A stretch of 64,000 nt of DNA from Corynebacterium aurimucosum (lineage in GTDB: Bacteria; Actinomycetota; Actinomycetes; Mycobacteriales; Mycobacteriaceae), in contig NZ_CP047048.1 in NCBI RefSeq assembly GCF_030408555.1, positions 248,001 through 312,000 on the forward strand, written 5' to 3'. Position 1 is the first letter of the stretch, and the number at the start of each line of letters is the position of its first letter. The translations under genes were made by a program, and so were the position numbers. Positions 9,371 to 19,237 of this stretch are shown here, piece by piece. The notes beneath the pieces are model-generated. The model worked only from the letters and a program-made list of their open reading frames with translations. It had not been told where the DNA came from and made no database searches.

Positions 9371-9697
9371 TTAAGCCCCAGCTAGAACAGTGTTCGGCCT
9401 AAACAACACGTTTTGTCGTTTAGGCCGCCAAGGTGAGAACAAAGTAAAAACGCCAACCCTCGGAGCAAAGGAATTCTCAGGCCGAAGCCCTACTCCCATT
9501 CGGGAACCCAGCTTTATCCTTCTCGGGTTGACGTTGTGACTCAAGGATAATTGGGCGCGAGGCCTTCCACAACACATAACTTCCCGGTGTGGACAAAATG
9601 GAATCAAACTACCAGGTAAACTCGGCGCCAGAATTTTTGGGAAATACTCCGGTAACCCCAGCGTCTGCGACGACGCGCAGGCTTTCGTACTCGCTGC
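9371..9697. other. Intergenic region after tRNA-Thr with a strong hairpin
   Basis: No convincing gene. A perfect 10-bp inverted repeat (CGGCCTAAAC at 9395-9404, GTTTAGGCCG at 9418-9427) lies 24 bp beyond the tRNA CCA and could end or protect the tRNA transcript, although a clean T-run is absent. A 78-codon open frame on the minus strand here has no ribosome binding site or family look and is not called. Confidence 0.5.
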
Positions 9698-10153
9698 TTA
9701 TTTCTGCTTGCGTCGGTAATACACCTGCCGGCGCACATGAGCGACGACATCGCCTTCCTCATCGATGATGTTGACGTCGAACCAATGCAGGTACTTCTGA
9801 CCGTTGGCCGTCTTTTCTTCGATGAGCGCGTAGGTCTCCTCCGGAATGCGCATGTCGGCGGTGACCGTGCCACGGCCGGGCTTGAGGTACTTAATCTCAC
9901 CAGCGGCATCCCAGATGCGGTACTCCTTGCCTAGACGGTGCATCGAGGCGAGCATGAAGAAGGGATCCGTCATGGCGGAGAGCGTGCCGCCGAAGGCAAC
10001 GCCCATGGCGTTCTTGGTCAACATGTTTGGCTTGTGGCTGACCACGACACGCGTGCCGTCATCAGCGAATTCCTTGATCTTTATGCCAGCGCCCAGAAAG
10101 GGCGGCCAGAATCCCATGAAGAGCTTGAGCTGACGTGCAGAAAAGTGGGCCAT
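9698..10153 (-). CDS. DUF4442/hotdog-fold protein (thioesterase-like)
   Basis: A 151-residue single hotdog domain. The helix region KNAMGVAFGGTLSAMTDPFFMLA (about residues 47-69) matches the central hotdog helix of PaaI/DUF4442 proteins, followed by beta strands (YLKPGRGTVTADMRIPEE) and a basic C-terminus (VRRQVYYRRKQK). Members hydrolyse or bind acyl-CoA-like thioesters; the substrate is unknown here. It is monocistronic in appearance, between tRNA-Thr and nagA. Confidence 0.8.
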   Translation of the reverse strand: MAHFSARQLKLFMGFWPPFLGAGIKIKEFADDGTRVVVSHKPNMLTKNAMGVAFGGTLSAMTDPFFMLASMHRLGKEYRIWDAAGEIKYLKPGRGTVTADMRIPEETYALIEEKTANGQKYLHWFDVNIIDEEGDVVAHVRRQVYYRRKQK

Positions 10154-10387
10154 GAGGATAGCTCCATTTGGGTGGACGGTCAGGTGGGCTAAATGTGGTC
10201 AACTCTACCGTTGTGGGATGAGGAGAGTCCCAGACTTCGGTTCTTGAGCACACTATAAGTCACCTGCGCTCACACACCCCCTTCGGCGGAGGCGTGATTC
10301 ACAAAAATCAGCAGCCCTGATAAATTTCAAGTGAATTGTCAACCGGGCTGCGCCACGCCAGCCCGTACAAGCAGAATCGAATGAGTC

Positions 10388-11545
10388 ATGCAGACAGAGG
10401 CGAAAGGCCACGTCGAGGGCCTCTACATCGATGAGCGCTTCGAGCTGCGCGCCGGGAGCATCACGGTCGGGGAGAACATTGAGGGCATAGCGCTTGGCGA
10501 CGCTCCCGCAGCCGAGGCCGCCTGGCGCGCCGGGGACCCGGATGCGTTGCTGTGGGTGCCCGGCTTCGTGGATCTGCACAACCACGGCGGCAACGGCGGG
10601 GGATTCCCCAACGGCGATTATGAGCAGTGCCTGGCCGCCGCCCGCTTCCACCGTGCGCAGGGGACGACGACGCTGCTGGCCAGTATGGTCTCCGGGACGC
10701 AAGAAGAACTGTGCGCTCGGGCGGAGCTTTTGGCTCAGCTGGCCGAAGAAGGCGAGATCGCCGGCATCCACATGGAGGGTCCCTTCATCGCGGCGGCCAA
10801 GTGCGGCGCGCAGGACCCTTCGCGCATCGTGCCCGGTGACCCGGACTTCTTCCGCGCGGTCATCGCCGCGGCCCGCGGCCACCTGCGTTCGATTACCTTT
10901 GCGCCGGAAACGGAGAACGTCGACAAGCTGCTCGAAGTCTGCGCGGAGCACAGCATCATTGCCAGCCTGGGCCACACCGAGGCCGATTACGACACCACGC
11001 TGAAGGTTATCGCCCAGGCCAAGGAGCTCGGCGTCACCGTGACTGGCACGCACCTGTTTAACGCCATGCCGCCCATCCACCACCGCGCGCCGGGCACGGT
11101 CGCGGCTTTGCTCACCGCGGCGAAGGCGGGGGACGTGGCTGTCGAGCTCATCGCCGATGGCGTGCATCTTGTGGACGGCACCGTGGACATGGCTCACAAC
11201 CCCCGCGCCTTCGCGGTGACGGATGCCATGGCGGCCGCCGGTATGGCCGATGGTGACTATGAATTGGGCTCCCTCCCCGTCACCGTGAGCGGGGGAGTCG
11301 CGCGCGTGCCCAGCGGCGCCATCGCGGGTGGTACGTCCACCTTGGCCCAGCAATTCGCCAGCTTCGCCGCACGCCATGGTCTGGGCGAAGCGGTGCGTTT
11401 TACCTCCACCACGGCCGCCGATGTGCTGGGACGCAAAGATCTAGGCCGCATCGCGGTTGGCGCACGCGCCAATCTGGTGGGCCTCAATGCCCAGCTGGAA
11501 CCGGTGCGCGTCATGGTCGGTGGCACTGAATTTATAAACTTTTAA
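10388..11545 (+). CDS. nagA: N-acetylglucosamine-6-phosphate deacetylase
   Basis: Converts GlcNAc-6-P to glucosamine-6-P plus acetate. The 385 aa amidohydrolase shows the beta1 metal motif (VDLHNHG), HMEGPF with the metal-binding Glu, GHTEADY, HLFNAMPP.HHRAPG, ADGVHL and the catalytic Asp in VTDAMAAAG. It is the first gene of a nagA-nagB-nagE run (33 bp to nagB). A 7-bp inverted repeat (GCAGCCC 10311-10317, GGGCTGC 10345-10351) sits in the 234-bp upstream gap; no named operator can be assigned. Confidence 0.95.
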   Translation: MQTEAKGHVEGLYIDERFELRAGSITVGENIEGIALGDAPAAEAAWRAGDPDALLWVPGFVDLHNHGGNGGGFPNGDYEQCLAAARFHRAQGTTTLLASMVSGTQEELCARAELLAQLAEEGEIAGIHMEGPFIAAAKCGAQDPSRIVPGDPDFFRAVIAAARGHLRSITFAPETENVDKLLEVCAEHSIIASLGHTEADYDTTLKVIAQAKELGVTVTGTHLFNAMPPIHHRAPGTVAALLTAAKAGDVAVELIADGVHLVDGTVDMAHNPRAFAVTDAMAAAGMADGDYELGSLPVTVSGGVARVPSGAIAGGTSTLAQQFASFAARHGLGEAVRFTSTTAADVLGRKDLGRIAVGARANLVGLNAQLEPVRVMVGGTEFINF

Positions 11546-11578
11546 ACAAGACTCTCACTCACATCAGGAAGGCAGATT

Positions 11579-12343
11579 ATGGACATCCTCATTCGCTCCA
11601 CCCCCGCCGAGGTCGCCGCCGCGGCCGCCGATATCCTCGCAAGCTACGCCAACAATTCCGCCACCCTGGGGCTGGCCACCGGTTCCACCCCGGTGGCCAC
11701 GTACAAGGAGCTCATCGCCCGCCACGAGCGCGGCGAGGTCAGCTTCGCGGGCAGCCACGCATTTCTTCTCGACGAGTACCTTGGCCTTAACCCCGAACAC
11801 GAGCAGTCCTACTACGCCACCATCCGCCGTGACTTCACCAGCCACGTCGATTTCGATGATGCCTTGGTCAAGAGCCCAGAGGGCAGCGCTGCCGACCCCG
11901 TGGCAGCCACCGCCGCCTATGACCAGGCCATCCGGAATGCCGGTGGCATCGATATCCAGTTGCTCGGCATCGGTGCGAATGGCCACATCGGCTTTAACGA
12001 GCCCTCGAGCTCCCTGACCTCGCGCACTCGCGTGGTGGCCCTGCACCCGCAGACTGTGCAAGATAACTCCCGCTTCTTCGACAACCTAGAGGAGGTTCCG
12101 CGCCACGCGTTGACGCAGGGCTTGGGCACGATTAGCGAGGCCCGCCACCTGCTCCTCATCGCCACCGGCAGCAACAAAGCCAACGCGGTGCAAGCGATGG
12201 TCGAGGGCCCGCTCTCAGCGCGCTGCCCTGGTTCGGTGCTGCAGCTGCACCCGCACGCAACCGTGATCGTTGATGAAGCCGCTGCCGCCCTCTTGGAGGA
12301 CCGCGAGTACTACCTCTTTGCGGACCAGAATCGCCTGCGTTAA
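11579..12343 (+). CDS. nagB: Glucosamine-6-phosphate deaminase
   Basis: Converts glucosamine-6-P to fructose-6-P and ammonia, the step after NagA. 254 aa, usual length. Motifs: [16 protein letters not shown] (phosphate binding), LDEYLGL with catalytic Asp, [13 protein letters not shown] with the catalytic Asn/His relay and the P-loop-like [11 protein letters not shown] near the C-terminus. AGGAAGG precedes the ATG. It lies between nagA and the PTS permease gene, forming a complete GlcNAc uptake and entry pathway. Confidence 0.96.
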   Translation: MDILIRSTPAEVAAAAADILASYANNSATLGLATGSTPVATYKELIARHERGEVSFAGSHAFLLDEYLGLNPEHEQSYYATIRRDFTSHVDFDDALVKSPEGSAADPVAATAAYDQAIRNAGGIDIQLLGIGANGHIGFNEPSSSLTSRTRVVALHPQTVQDNSRFFDNLEEVPRHALTQGLGTISEARHLLLIATGSNKANAVQAMVEGPLSARCPGSVLQLHPHATVIVDEAAAALLEDREYYLFADQNRLR

Positions 12344-12394
12344 AGCTCCTTTTTCTAATTCGATAACTTCCCTTCTCGAAAGGACGTTTCAGAC

Positions 12395-14539
12395 ATGAAA
12401 ATAGATGTCATGGGGCCGCTGCAGCGGCTCGGAAAAGCCCTCATGGGCGCCGTGGCGGTGCTGCCCGTCGCGGCGATCCTCAGTGGCCTTGGCTACTGGA
12501 TTTCCAGCGCCGCCGGCCCGGATAACCTCGCCGCCCAGCTGCTGATTAGCTCCGGTGACGCGGTCCTGGCCAACCTGGGCTGGATCTTCGCCATCGCCAT
12601 TGCTTTCGGCCTGGCCAAGGATTCCAACGGTGCTGCGGCACTCTCTGGTTTCTTGGCCTTTGCCACCTTCATGAAGCTGCTCGGCCCCGACGCCGTGGCT
12701 GGTTATCGCGGCATCGAAGACCCCACCGCGCTGACCGGCGATGAGGCTCTGCACTGGGCATCGGAGGGCTGGAACGCCGTGGGCGGCGGAAACGTCCTCT
12801 TTGGCATCCTCGCCGGCATCATGGCGGCCTGGGTCTATAACCGCTTCCACGGCACCAAGCTGCCGGACTTTTTGGCCTTCTTCTCAGGCCGGCGCCTCGT
12901 GCCGATTCTTACCGCCATCATCGCCATGGTGATTTCCGGCGTCCTCTACTTCGTGTGGCCGTTCATCTACAACGCGCTCTTCAACTTCGGTACCTCCATC
13001 CAGGGCCTGGGTGCTGCGGGCGCCGGTATCTATGGTGTGGCTAACCGCCTGCTCATCCCGACTGGCCTGCACCACGCGTTGAACTCCGTCTTCTGGTTCG
13101 ACGTCATCGGTATCAACGACATTGGCAACTTCCAGGCGGGCCAAAAGACCATCGAAGCAGCCGCAGCCGCCACCTCCGCCGCGGACTGCCCGGGCATCTG
13201 GGCGAATGGACAGTGCACGGTCGAGGGCGTTGTGGGCCGCTACCAGGCGGGCTTCTTCCCGGTCATGATGTTCGGTCTGCCGGGCGCGGCACTCGCGATG
13301 TACCTGCGTGCGGATAAGAAGAAGCGCAAGGTGGTCGGCTCCTTGATGGCTGCTGGTGCCCTGGCTTCCTTCTTCACCGGTGTGACCGAGCCGCTGGAGT
13401 TCTCCTTCATGTTCGTTGCCCCGCTGCTCTATGTGGTGCACGCGCTGCTGATGGGCCTGTCCGTCTTCATCGCTTCCACCATGGAGTGGACCGCTGGCTT
13501 CGGCTTCTCCGCCGGCTTTGTGGACATGCTGCTTTCTTCGCAGAACCCGCTGGCCAACAAGTGGTACATGCTGCTGGTGATGGGCGTGGGCTTCTTCTTC
13601 CTCTACTTCATCATCTTCTACTTCCTCATCGGCTGGCTTAACCTCAAGACCCCGGGCCGCGGCGAGGACGAAGCCGACAACGTGGAGGATTCTGCTACCG
13701 GCGATGACAAGACCGCAGCCGATGCCGCCCGCATCATCGAGGGCCTCGGCGGCAAAGACAACATCGACTCACTGGACTACTGCACCACGCGTCTGCGCGT
13801 GGGTGTGAAGGACCGCGCGCTTGTCGACGACTCCCTGATCAAACGCGCCGCCGTCTCCGGTGTCATCCACCCCTCCGAGAAGAGTGTTCAGGTCATCGTG
13901 GGCCCGGCCGTACAGTTCATGTATGACGAGGTCAGCCACCAGCTGCGCCACGGTTCCCCGGCCCTGGCCACGACTGGTGCAGCGAGCGCGGCTGGAGCTG
14001 CGGGGGCTGCAGCCAGCGTGCCAGCCAGCGCCGGTGCCGCTTCCGCTAATCGCGTCAGCAGCGATGACGCGGATGTCGACGTGCGCGCCCCGTTCGCGGG
14101 TGACGTCGTTGAGCTCTCCCAGGTTCCGGATGCCTCCTTTGCCCAGGGCATGGTGGGCGAAGGCTTCGCGGTTATGCCTGATGCTGTCGATGCCTTCGAC
14201 GTCTGCGCCCCAGTAGACGGCACCATCACCATGGTCTTCAAGACGCGCCATGCTTTTGGCATGAAGACAGCAGACGGGCTGGACCTGCTCATCCACATCG
14301 GTATCGACACCGTGGAGTTGAAGGGTGAAGGCTTCACGGCCTTGGCTAAGAAGGGTGATACCGTCACTGCCGGCACGCCGATCATCGCGGTGGAGGCAAG
14401 CAAGCTGCGCGAGCGCGGCGTCAACCTCATCACCCCGGTGGTGTGCCCGACGGCCAAGCAGGTTGCCGGAGTCGACATTGCTCGCGAGGGCCATGCCCTG
14501 CCAGGCGAGGTCGCCGCAACCGTCAAGCGCAGCAACTAA
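12395..14539 (+). CDS. nagE: PTS N-acetylglucosamine-specific transporter, EIICBA
   Basis: A 714-residue membrane permease that takes up and phosphorylates GlcNAc. Order: EIIC (1 to about 425, ten or so membrane helices, GLHHALNSVFWF and TGVTEPLEFSF loops), EIIB (about 440-520, phosphocysteine in DYCTTRLR, Cys463), an Ala-rich linker, and EIIA (about 555-710, active histidine in LLIHIGIDTVELKGEGF, His634). The fused EIIA means only general EI and HPr are needed. Substrate is inferred from nagA-nagB immediately upstream and from similarity to glucosamine/GlcNAc-type permeases. A strong hairpin follows the stop. Confidence 0.93.
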   Translation: MKIDVMGPLQRLGKALMGAVAVLPVAAILSGLGYWISSAAGPDNLAAQLLISSGDAVLANLGWIFAIAIAFGLAKDSNGAAALSGFLAFATFMKLLGPDAVAGYRGIEDPTALTGDEALHWASEGWNAVGGGNVLFGILAGIMAAWVYNRFHGTKLPDFLAFFSGRRLVPILTAIIAMVISGVLYFVWPFIYNALFNFGTSIQGLGAAGAGIYGVANRLLIPTGLHHALNSVFWFDVIGINDIGNFQAGQKTIEAAAAATSAADCPGIWANGQCTVEGVVGRYQAGFFPVMMFGLPGAALAMYLRADKKKRKVVGSLMAAGALASFFTGVTEPLEFSFMFVAPLLYVVHALLMGLSVFIASTMEWTAGFGFSAGFVDMLLSSQNPLANKWYMLLVMGVGFFFLYFIIFYFLIGWLNLKTPGRGEDEADNVEDSATGDDKTAADAARIIEGLGGKDNIDSLDYCTTRLRVGVKDRALVDDSLIKRAAVSGVIHPSEKSVQVIVGPAVQFMYDEVSHQLRHGSPALATTGAASAAGAAGAAASVPASAGAASANRVSSDDADVDVRAPFAGDVVELSQVPDASFAQGMVGEGFAVMPDAVDAFDVCAPVDGTITMVFKTRHAFGMKTADGLDLLIHIGIDTVELKGEGFTALAKKGDTVTAGTPIIAVEASKLRERGVNLITPVVCPTAKQVAGVDIAREGHALPGEVAATVKRSN

Positions 14540-14563
14540 TCTGATTCGGTTCAGCCCAGACAT

Positions 14564-14639
14564 AAAACTGCCCTAGTTGACAAAACCCATGCTGCTTCAT
14601 GCGGTGAGGAGCGAAGGTTTTGGCAACTAGGGCAGTTTT
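14564..14639 (+). terminator. Long hairpin terminator after nagE
   Basis: AAAACTGCCCTAGTTG (14564-14579) pairs with CAACTAGGGCAGTTTT (14624-14639), and the inner CAAAACC/GGTTTTG extends the stem to nearly 25 bp around a ~28-nt loop. It sits between convergent nagE and the acyl-CoA ligase gene and can act in both directions. A decayed relative lies at 57306-57375. Confidence 0.8.
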
Positions 14640-14664
14640 GGCTTGGGGGGTCTAAAAGCGTGGG

Positions 14665-16350
14665 CTAGTCGGTGTCGTGCAGCAGGCGCGGCACCACTTT
14701 GCCCGTGGCGTTGCGCGGCAGCTTGTCTAGGAAGTGGACGTCGCGCGGCACGGAGTGGTCGGCGAGGTTCTCGCGAACCCAGGTGCGGATGCTATCGGCA
14801 GTCACGGTGTTGCCCAGGGCATCGCGCGTGGTTACTGCCCACACGGCGATGCGCTGGAAGGTGGTCTCATCCTCCACGCCGCCGGCGTGCACCTCCGCGA
14901 TGCCCGGCATGGCCTCAAGAACCTCCGTCACCGACTGCGGGTGCACGTTCTCACCACCGACGATGATCATGTCATCGGCGCGGCCCACCACGTGCAGGTA
15001 GCCGTCGGGGTCGATATAGCCCAAGTCCCCGATGGAGATGAGGCCATCAACCTTGTTGAGCGGAATCTTCGGGTTCGTATAGCCAATGAGCGCGGTGGAA
15101 TTAGTCAGGTAAATCTCGCCGACCTCGCCGCGCGGGACCTCATTGCCTTCCTCATCGAGGATGCGCAGCTTGGTGCCGGAGGCAATCTTGCCGCCGATGG
15201 TCGGGTCCTTAGCCACCTCTTCCATGGTGGCCGTCGATGCCAGTGCTAGCTCCGTGGAGCCATAAACATTGCAGAGAATCGGGCCGAAGCGCTCGTGGGT
15301 TTCCTTGACAATCTCCGGGGTCAGCGCGTGCCCGGCGGAGGCAATGAACTTCAGGCTTGAGGTGTCATACGCCGAATCCGGGTCAACCTCAACCATCTGG
15401 CGGAAGAAGACGGGGGAGGAGAGCAGGCCATCGAGCTGGTAGCGCTGGATATCATCGAGTGCGGCCGCCGGGTCAAAGACACGGCGGGTGACAATGGTAT
15501 TGCGCAGGCCCAGAGCGATGTTAAGGCAGGCCCAGCCCCACGTGTGGAAGATGGAGGCGGTCATCTGCACCTTTTGGTCCCCGCGCCACGGCACCGCATC
15601 CACGATGGAGGCAACCACCACTGGCAGCGTGGGCTCCGGGCGCATGATTCCCTTGGGAATACCCGTGGTGCCGGAGGACATCAGCACGATATGCCCGTGC
15701 TTGGGCCAGGTGGGAAGCTTGTGCTTCTCGACGTCCCGCGGGTTCTCCACGATCTTGCGCAGCGATGCCGCTTGCGCCAGCTCAGCGGGAATTTCCGCAC
15801 CGGACTCGTGGCCAATGACGACGTGCAGGCCATCAATGGGGCTAGCGCTATTGGTGGGATTAGGACCGTCGGCGGGGGCGAGACGGTCGATGAATTCATC
15901 GTCGATAACGAGCACGTTGATGCGGTTTTCCTCGATGCATCCGGCGAGCTGTTCGGGGGAAGATCCAACGTTGAGCAAAAAGATGTGTGCCCCCGCATAG
16001 CCTTTGGCGGCCAGCGGGGTGATGATGCCGCGGCCATTGCGTGCCATAACACCGAGGCGGATCTCATCGAGCCTCAAAGAAAGCAGCCAGCGCGCGAAGG
16101 TCTGGGAATGATCGCGCAGTTGGCGGTAGGTGAGTGCCCCGTCATCGTCGATAAGCGCTAGGCGTTCTGGGCAGGTCATGTATGCCTGCTCTACTTCGCG
16201 GGCGGTGGTGAAGCGGTAGCGCGCGAGAACCGGTGCGGTCAAGGCCACCGCCCGCGGGCCGCCGGCGGGGCTAATGAGGCCTGCGCGGAACAGCGAGGGG
16301 ATAAAACGCCCGAGGGCAGCGGCGTGAAAGGTTACATCAGAAAGCTTCAT
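14665..16350 (-). CDS. AMP-dependent acyl-CoA/acyl-acid synthetase (FadD-like)
   Basis: A 561-residue ANL-superfamily adenylating enzyme, probably activating a fatty acid with ATP and CoA. Visible core motifs: A3 LMSSGTTGIPKGIMR (P-loop), A5 NVYGSTELALAS, A7 SIGDLGYIDPDGYLHVVGR and A10 LPRNATGKVVPRLL with the catalytic lysine. No membrane anchor. The chain-length preference is not readable; carboxylate activation for mycolate or envelope lipid metabolism is possible. It is divergent from the secreted SGNH hydrolase gene, and an ACCTG-TTA-CAGGT palindrome lies in the shared promoter region. Confidence 0.85.
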   Translation of the reverse strand: MKLSDVTFHAAALGRFIPSLFRAGLISPAGGPRAVALTAPVLARYRFTTAREVEQAYMTCPERLALIDDDGALTYRQLRDHSQTFARWLLSLRLDEIRLGVMARNGRGIITPLAAKGYAGAHIFLLNVGSSPEQLAGCIEENRINVLVIDDEFIDRLAPADGPNPTNSASPIDGLHVVIGHESGAEIPAELAQAASLRKIVENPRDVEKHKLPTWPKHGHIVLMSSGTTGIPKGIMRPEPTLPVVVASIVDAVPWRGDQKVQMTASIFHTWGWACLNIALGLRNTIVTRRVFDPAAALDDIQRYQLDGLLSSPVFFRQMVEVDPDSAYDTSSLKFIASAGHALTPEIVKETHERFGPILCNVYGSTELALASTATMEEVAKDPTIGGKIASGTKLRILDEEGNEVPRGEVGEIYLTNSTALIGYTNPKIPLNKVDGLISIGDLGYIDPDGYLHVVGRADDMIIVGGENVHPQSVTEVLEAMPGIAEVHAGGVEDETTFQRIAVWAVTTRDALGNTVTADSIRTWVRENLADHSVPRDVHFLDKLPRNATGKVVPRLLHDTD

Positions 16351-16417
16351 AAGGTTCTCATCGATAAGAGGGGAAAAGAGGTTACGGGGCGGCGGGGGAG
16401 CCGCAATAAAAACGACA

Positions 16418-16430
16418 ACCTGTTACAGGT
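16418..16430. promoter_or_regulatory. Palindrome between the acyl-CoA ligase and SGNH hydrolase genes
   Basis: ACCTGTTACAGGT is a perfect 5-bp-arm palindrome with TTA centre in the 168-bp divergent intergenic region. It is a candidate operator; no regulator is assigned. Confidence 0.4.
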
Positions 16431-16518
16431 GTTGCTATTGTTACATAAGCTGCAACCGCTAGCGTAGTCTATTATGGTTTCGGTCTAGAACATACTCTCT
16501 TGGAAGGACATTAGTCAC

Positions 16519-17334
16519 GTGAAGTCTACTCAGCGCATTGCCACCCTCTGCGCCGCCCTCCTCGTGGCGGTTGGATTGGCCCAAGCTCCCCAGGCTGTTG
16601 CCGGCGAGCGTAATCTCGTTGCCTTCGGTGATTCCGTGCTGGCGGATCCGCAACTGGATGTGTATCTGTCCTCGCGATTGGGCTCTTCTCAGCGCAACCC
16701 GAGCCTGGACTGCCCGTCCGGCAATAACTATGCCAAGCGCACCGCCGCCAAGCTGGGCATGCCGGTGGCGGACTTCTCCTGCTCCGGTGCTGTGTCCATG
16801 TCCCAGGGTCCGCAGGTGAATGCGCAGATCGATGATGCCATTCGCCGTGGCGCGCTCAGTGCGGACACCCAGCGCGTGCTCTTCTCCAGCGGGTTCAACG
16901 ATACGTATAACAACGCCGGGCTTTCCGGCGGCGACCTGCGCGCCCGCTGGGTCGGCGCCAATGCGCCGCTGATCCATAAGATTCGCGCGGCGGCACCTAA
17001 TGCCCGCATCCAGATTGTCGGCTACCCGACCATTGGCTCGGGCGACCGCTACTGCCTCCTTCACTTCGGCCCGAAGCCGGCCGACGCCACGGCCCTGCCG
17101 ATGGTGCAGCGCTATGAAAACGTCGCGCAGTGGATGCAGGTGGACCTGGCGCGCGCTACCGGAGTTGAGTTCGTGGACATGAAGCCGATGACCTGGGATC
17201 GCGGTATGTGTGCCGACGCCGACAAGCGCCAGTGGGCGGGTCTGGTGGACTTCTCTGCGGGGCCGGGCAACCTGCCGCTGCACATTAATGCGCGCGGTCA
17301 CGAGTTTGTGGCCAACCACCTCGCTAGCTTCTAG
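16519..17334 (+). CDS. Secreted SGNH/GDSL-family hydrolase
   Basis: A 271-residue esterase/lipase-like protein with a signal peptide (basic start, hydrophobic core, APQAVAG cleavage region near residue 30). SGNH blocks: FGDSVLADP (nucleophile Ser), SCSGA, SGFNDTYNNAG (block III Asn) and the C-terminal HINARGHEFVANH with the catalytic His. The start is GTG at 16519 after TTGGAAGGACA. An extracellular or cell-wall ester substrate is likely but cannot be named. Several cysteines may form disulfides, which fits the thiol-redox genes nearby. Confidence 0.85.
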   Translation: MKSTQRIATLCAALLVAVGLAQAPQAVAGERNLVAFGDSVLADPQLDVYLSSRLGSSQRNPSLDCPSGNNYAKRTAAKLGMPVADFSCSGAVSMSQGPQVNAQIDDAIRRGALSADTQRVLFSSGFNDTYNNAGLSGGDLRARWVGANAPLIHKIRAAAPNARIQIVGYPTIGSGDRYCLLHFGPKPADATALPMVQRYENVAQWMQVDLARATGVEFVDMKPMTWDRGMCADADKRQWAGLVDFSAGPGNLPLHINARGHEFVANHLASF

Positions 17335-17400
17335 AAACGTGTTCTTCTGACTTTTAGGCCCGGGCTACATTGCCTGGGCCTTTCGCGTACCCTCGCGGAC

Positions 17401-18552
17401 ATGACTGTTAATGAAAATCTAAATGAAAATAATTCTCAGCAAGGCTCGGAGGTTGTCCGCGGCGTGATTGCGCGCGCCAAGGGAGAGCCTGTCGAGACCG
17501 TTAACATCGTCGTGCCCGCTCCAGGCGAGCACGATGTCGTGGTCAAGATTCAGGCCTGCGGCGTCTGCCACACGGACCTGGCTTATCGCGATGGTGATAT
17601 CGAGGATGCCTTCCCCTTCCTGCTCGGGCATGAGGCGGCGGGCGTCGTCGAGCGCGTGGGCGATGCCGTCACCCACGTCGAGGTCGGTGACTTCGTGGTC
17701 TTGAACTGGCGTGCGGTGTGCGGCGAGTGCCGCGCTTGTAAGAAGGGTGAGCCGAAGTACTGCTTCAACACCCACAACGCCTCCGCGAAGATGACGCTCG
17801 CGGACGAGGATAAGGACGCCGGCACCGAGCTCACCCCGGCGCTCGGCATCGGCTCCTTCGCCGAGAAGACCCTGGTCCACGAAGGCCAGTGCACCAAGGT
17901 CAACCCGGAGGCAGATCCGGCGGCCGCGGGCCTGCTGGGCTGTGGCGTGATGGCAGGCTTGGGCGCTGCGGTCAATACTGCGGATGTCCAGCGCGGCGAG
18001 TCCGTCGTGGTCTTTGGCTGCGGTGGTGTCGGCATGGCGGCTATCGCCGGCGCGGTGCTGGCGGGTGCCTCCAAGGTCATCGCCGTGGACCTCGACCCAG
18101 ACAAGCTAGAGCTGGCTAAGAAGTTCGGTGCAACCCACACCATTGCGTCGAAGGACAAGTCTGAGGACGAGGTCATCGAGGCAGTCCGTGAGCTTACCGA
18201 TGGTTTCGGTACCGACGTGGCAATCGACGCCGTGGGCATTCCTGTTACCACCCGCCAGGCTTTCTACTCCCGCGACCTGGCTGGCCGCATGGTCATGGTG
18301 GGCGTGCCGAACCTCACCAGCCGCTTCGACGTCCCGGCTATCGATTTCTTCGGCCGCGGCGGATCGCTGAAGTCCTCCTGGTACGGCGATTGCCTGCCGG
18401 AGCGTGACTTCCCCATGTACGTCGACCTCTCCCTGCAGGGCCGCTTCCCGCTGCAGGACTTCGTCACTGAGCGCGTTGGCCTGGACGACGTCGAGGAAGC
18501 CTTCGCTACCATGAAGGCTGGCAAGGTACTTCGATCCGTAGTGGAGCTGTAA
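17401..18552 (+). CDS. adhE: S-(hydroxymethyl)mycothiol dehydrogenase (zinc MDR)
   Basis: Oxidises S-hydroxymethyl-mycothiol, formed from formaldehyde and mycothiol, to S-formyl-mycothiol with NAD+. The 383-residue medium-chain dehydrogenase shows catalytic zinc ligands ([20 protein letters not shown]), the four structural-zinc cysteines ([15 protein letters not shown]) and the Rossmann motif [12 protein letters not shown]. The immediately following metallo-beta-lactamase-fold gene (TAA abuts ATG) is the arrangement seen at C. glutamicum adhE (cg0387/cg0388). A general alcohol dehydrogenase is the alternative, but sequence type and partner favour the mycothiol enzyme. Confidence 0.88.
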   Translation: MTVNENLNENNSQQGSEVVRGVIARAKGEPVETVNIVVPAPGEHDVVVKIQACGVCHTDLAYRDGDIEDAFPFLLGHEAAGVVERVGDAVTHVEVGDFVVLNWRAVCGECRACKKGEPKYCFNTHNASAKMTLADEDKDAGTELTPALGIGSFAEKTLVHEGQCTKVNPEADPAAAGLLGCGVMAGLGAAVNTADVQRGESVVVFGCGGVGMAAIAGAVLAGASKVIAVDLDPDKLELAKKFGATHTIASKDKSEDEVIEAVRELTDGFGTDVAIDAVGIPVTTRQAFYSRDLAGRMVMVGVPNLTSRFDVPAIDFFGRGGSLKSSWYGDCLPERDFPMYVDLSLQGRFPLQDFVTERVGLDDVEEAFATMKAGKVLRSVVEL

Positions 18553-19188
18553 ATGATTATCGAACAGTTTGTAACCTCAGGAAAGTTCCGCCTGGATGGC
18601 GGTGAGTGGGACGTGGACAATAACGTCTACATCCTGGCCGCTGGTGGCGCGTCAAGCGACGCCGAGTGCTACATCATCGATCCTTCCCACGACGCCGAGC
18701 GCGTCATCGAAGAGGTAGGACAGCGCACCGTCAAGGGCGTTATCCTCACCCACGCGCACAACGACCACTGCGAGCTCGCACCCCAGGTGGCTGAGCACTT
18801 CGGTGTGTCCGTCTACCTGCACCCGGATGATCGTCCCCTGTGGGAGGAAACGCATGAGGATGCCACCTTCGTGCCCCTGGAGGATAACCAGCTCTTCACC
18901 GTGGGTGATAGTGACTTCGTGGTCTTCCACACACCGGGTCACTCGCCGGGGTGCGTAGTGCTCTACCTCGCGGATGAGGCCACGCTGCTGTCGGGAGATA
19001 CCCTCTTCAATGGCGGGCCGGGTGCCACCGGCCGCAAGTACTCCGACTTCGATGTCATCATTGAGTCGCTGCGCAACCGCGTGCTGAACCTCCCGCCGGA
19101 GACCCGTGTTCTGCCGGGCCACGGCGATGAAACCACCATTGGTGCGGAGGCGGCGCGCATCGACGAGTACATCGAGCGCGGTTACTAA
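18553..19188 (+). CDS. Metallo-beta-lactamase-fold hydrolase, adhE partner
   Basis: A 211-residue glyoxalase II-like hydrolase. Metal ligands are in THAHNDHCEL (HxHxDH), HTPGHSPGC, LLSGDTLF and LPGHGDET. Its ATG follows directly on the adhE stop codon, implying translational coupling. By context it probably hydrolyses the S-formyl-mycothiol (or a related mycothiol thioester) made by the dehydrogenase; this is inference from co-location, since the fold alone does not fix the substrate. Confidence 0.85.
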   Translation: MIIEQFVTSGKFRLDGGEWDVDNNVYILAAGGASSDAECYIIDPSHDAERVIEEVGQRTVKGVILTHAHNDHCELAPQVAEHFGVSVYLHPDDRPLWEETHEDATFVPLEDNQLFTVGDSDFVVFHTPGHSPGCVVLYLADEATLLSGDTLFNGGPGATGRKYSDFDVIIESLRNRVLNLPPETRVLPGHGDETTIGAEAARIDEYIERGY

Positions 19189-19200
19189 CCCTTAAACCTT

Positions 19201-19223
19201 GGCCTAGAGCTAAGCTCTAGGCC
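19201..19223. terminator. Bidirectional hairpin between convergent genes
   Basis: A perfect 10-bp inverted repeat, GGCCTAGAGC (19201-19210) and GCTCTAGGCC (19214-19223) with loop TAA, lies 13 bp after the hydrolase stop and 15 bp beyond the ccdA stop on the other strand. A second GC-rich repeat (GGCCGGCC...GGCCGGC) follows. It fits termination for both. Confidence 0.6.
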
Positions 19224-19237
19224 GTCCTCGGCCGGCC

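Noticed and set aside
9371..9607. 78-codon open frame on the minus strand after tRNA-Thr
   Set aside because: No ribosome binding site or recognisable features, and it covers the hairpin at 9395-9427; better read as intergenic.
10300..10360. DasR/NagR-type operator upstream of nagA
   Set aside because: Only a 7-bp repeat with a 27-nt loop is seen; it does not match a recognised GntR operator closely enough.
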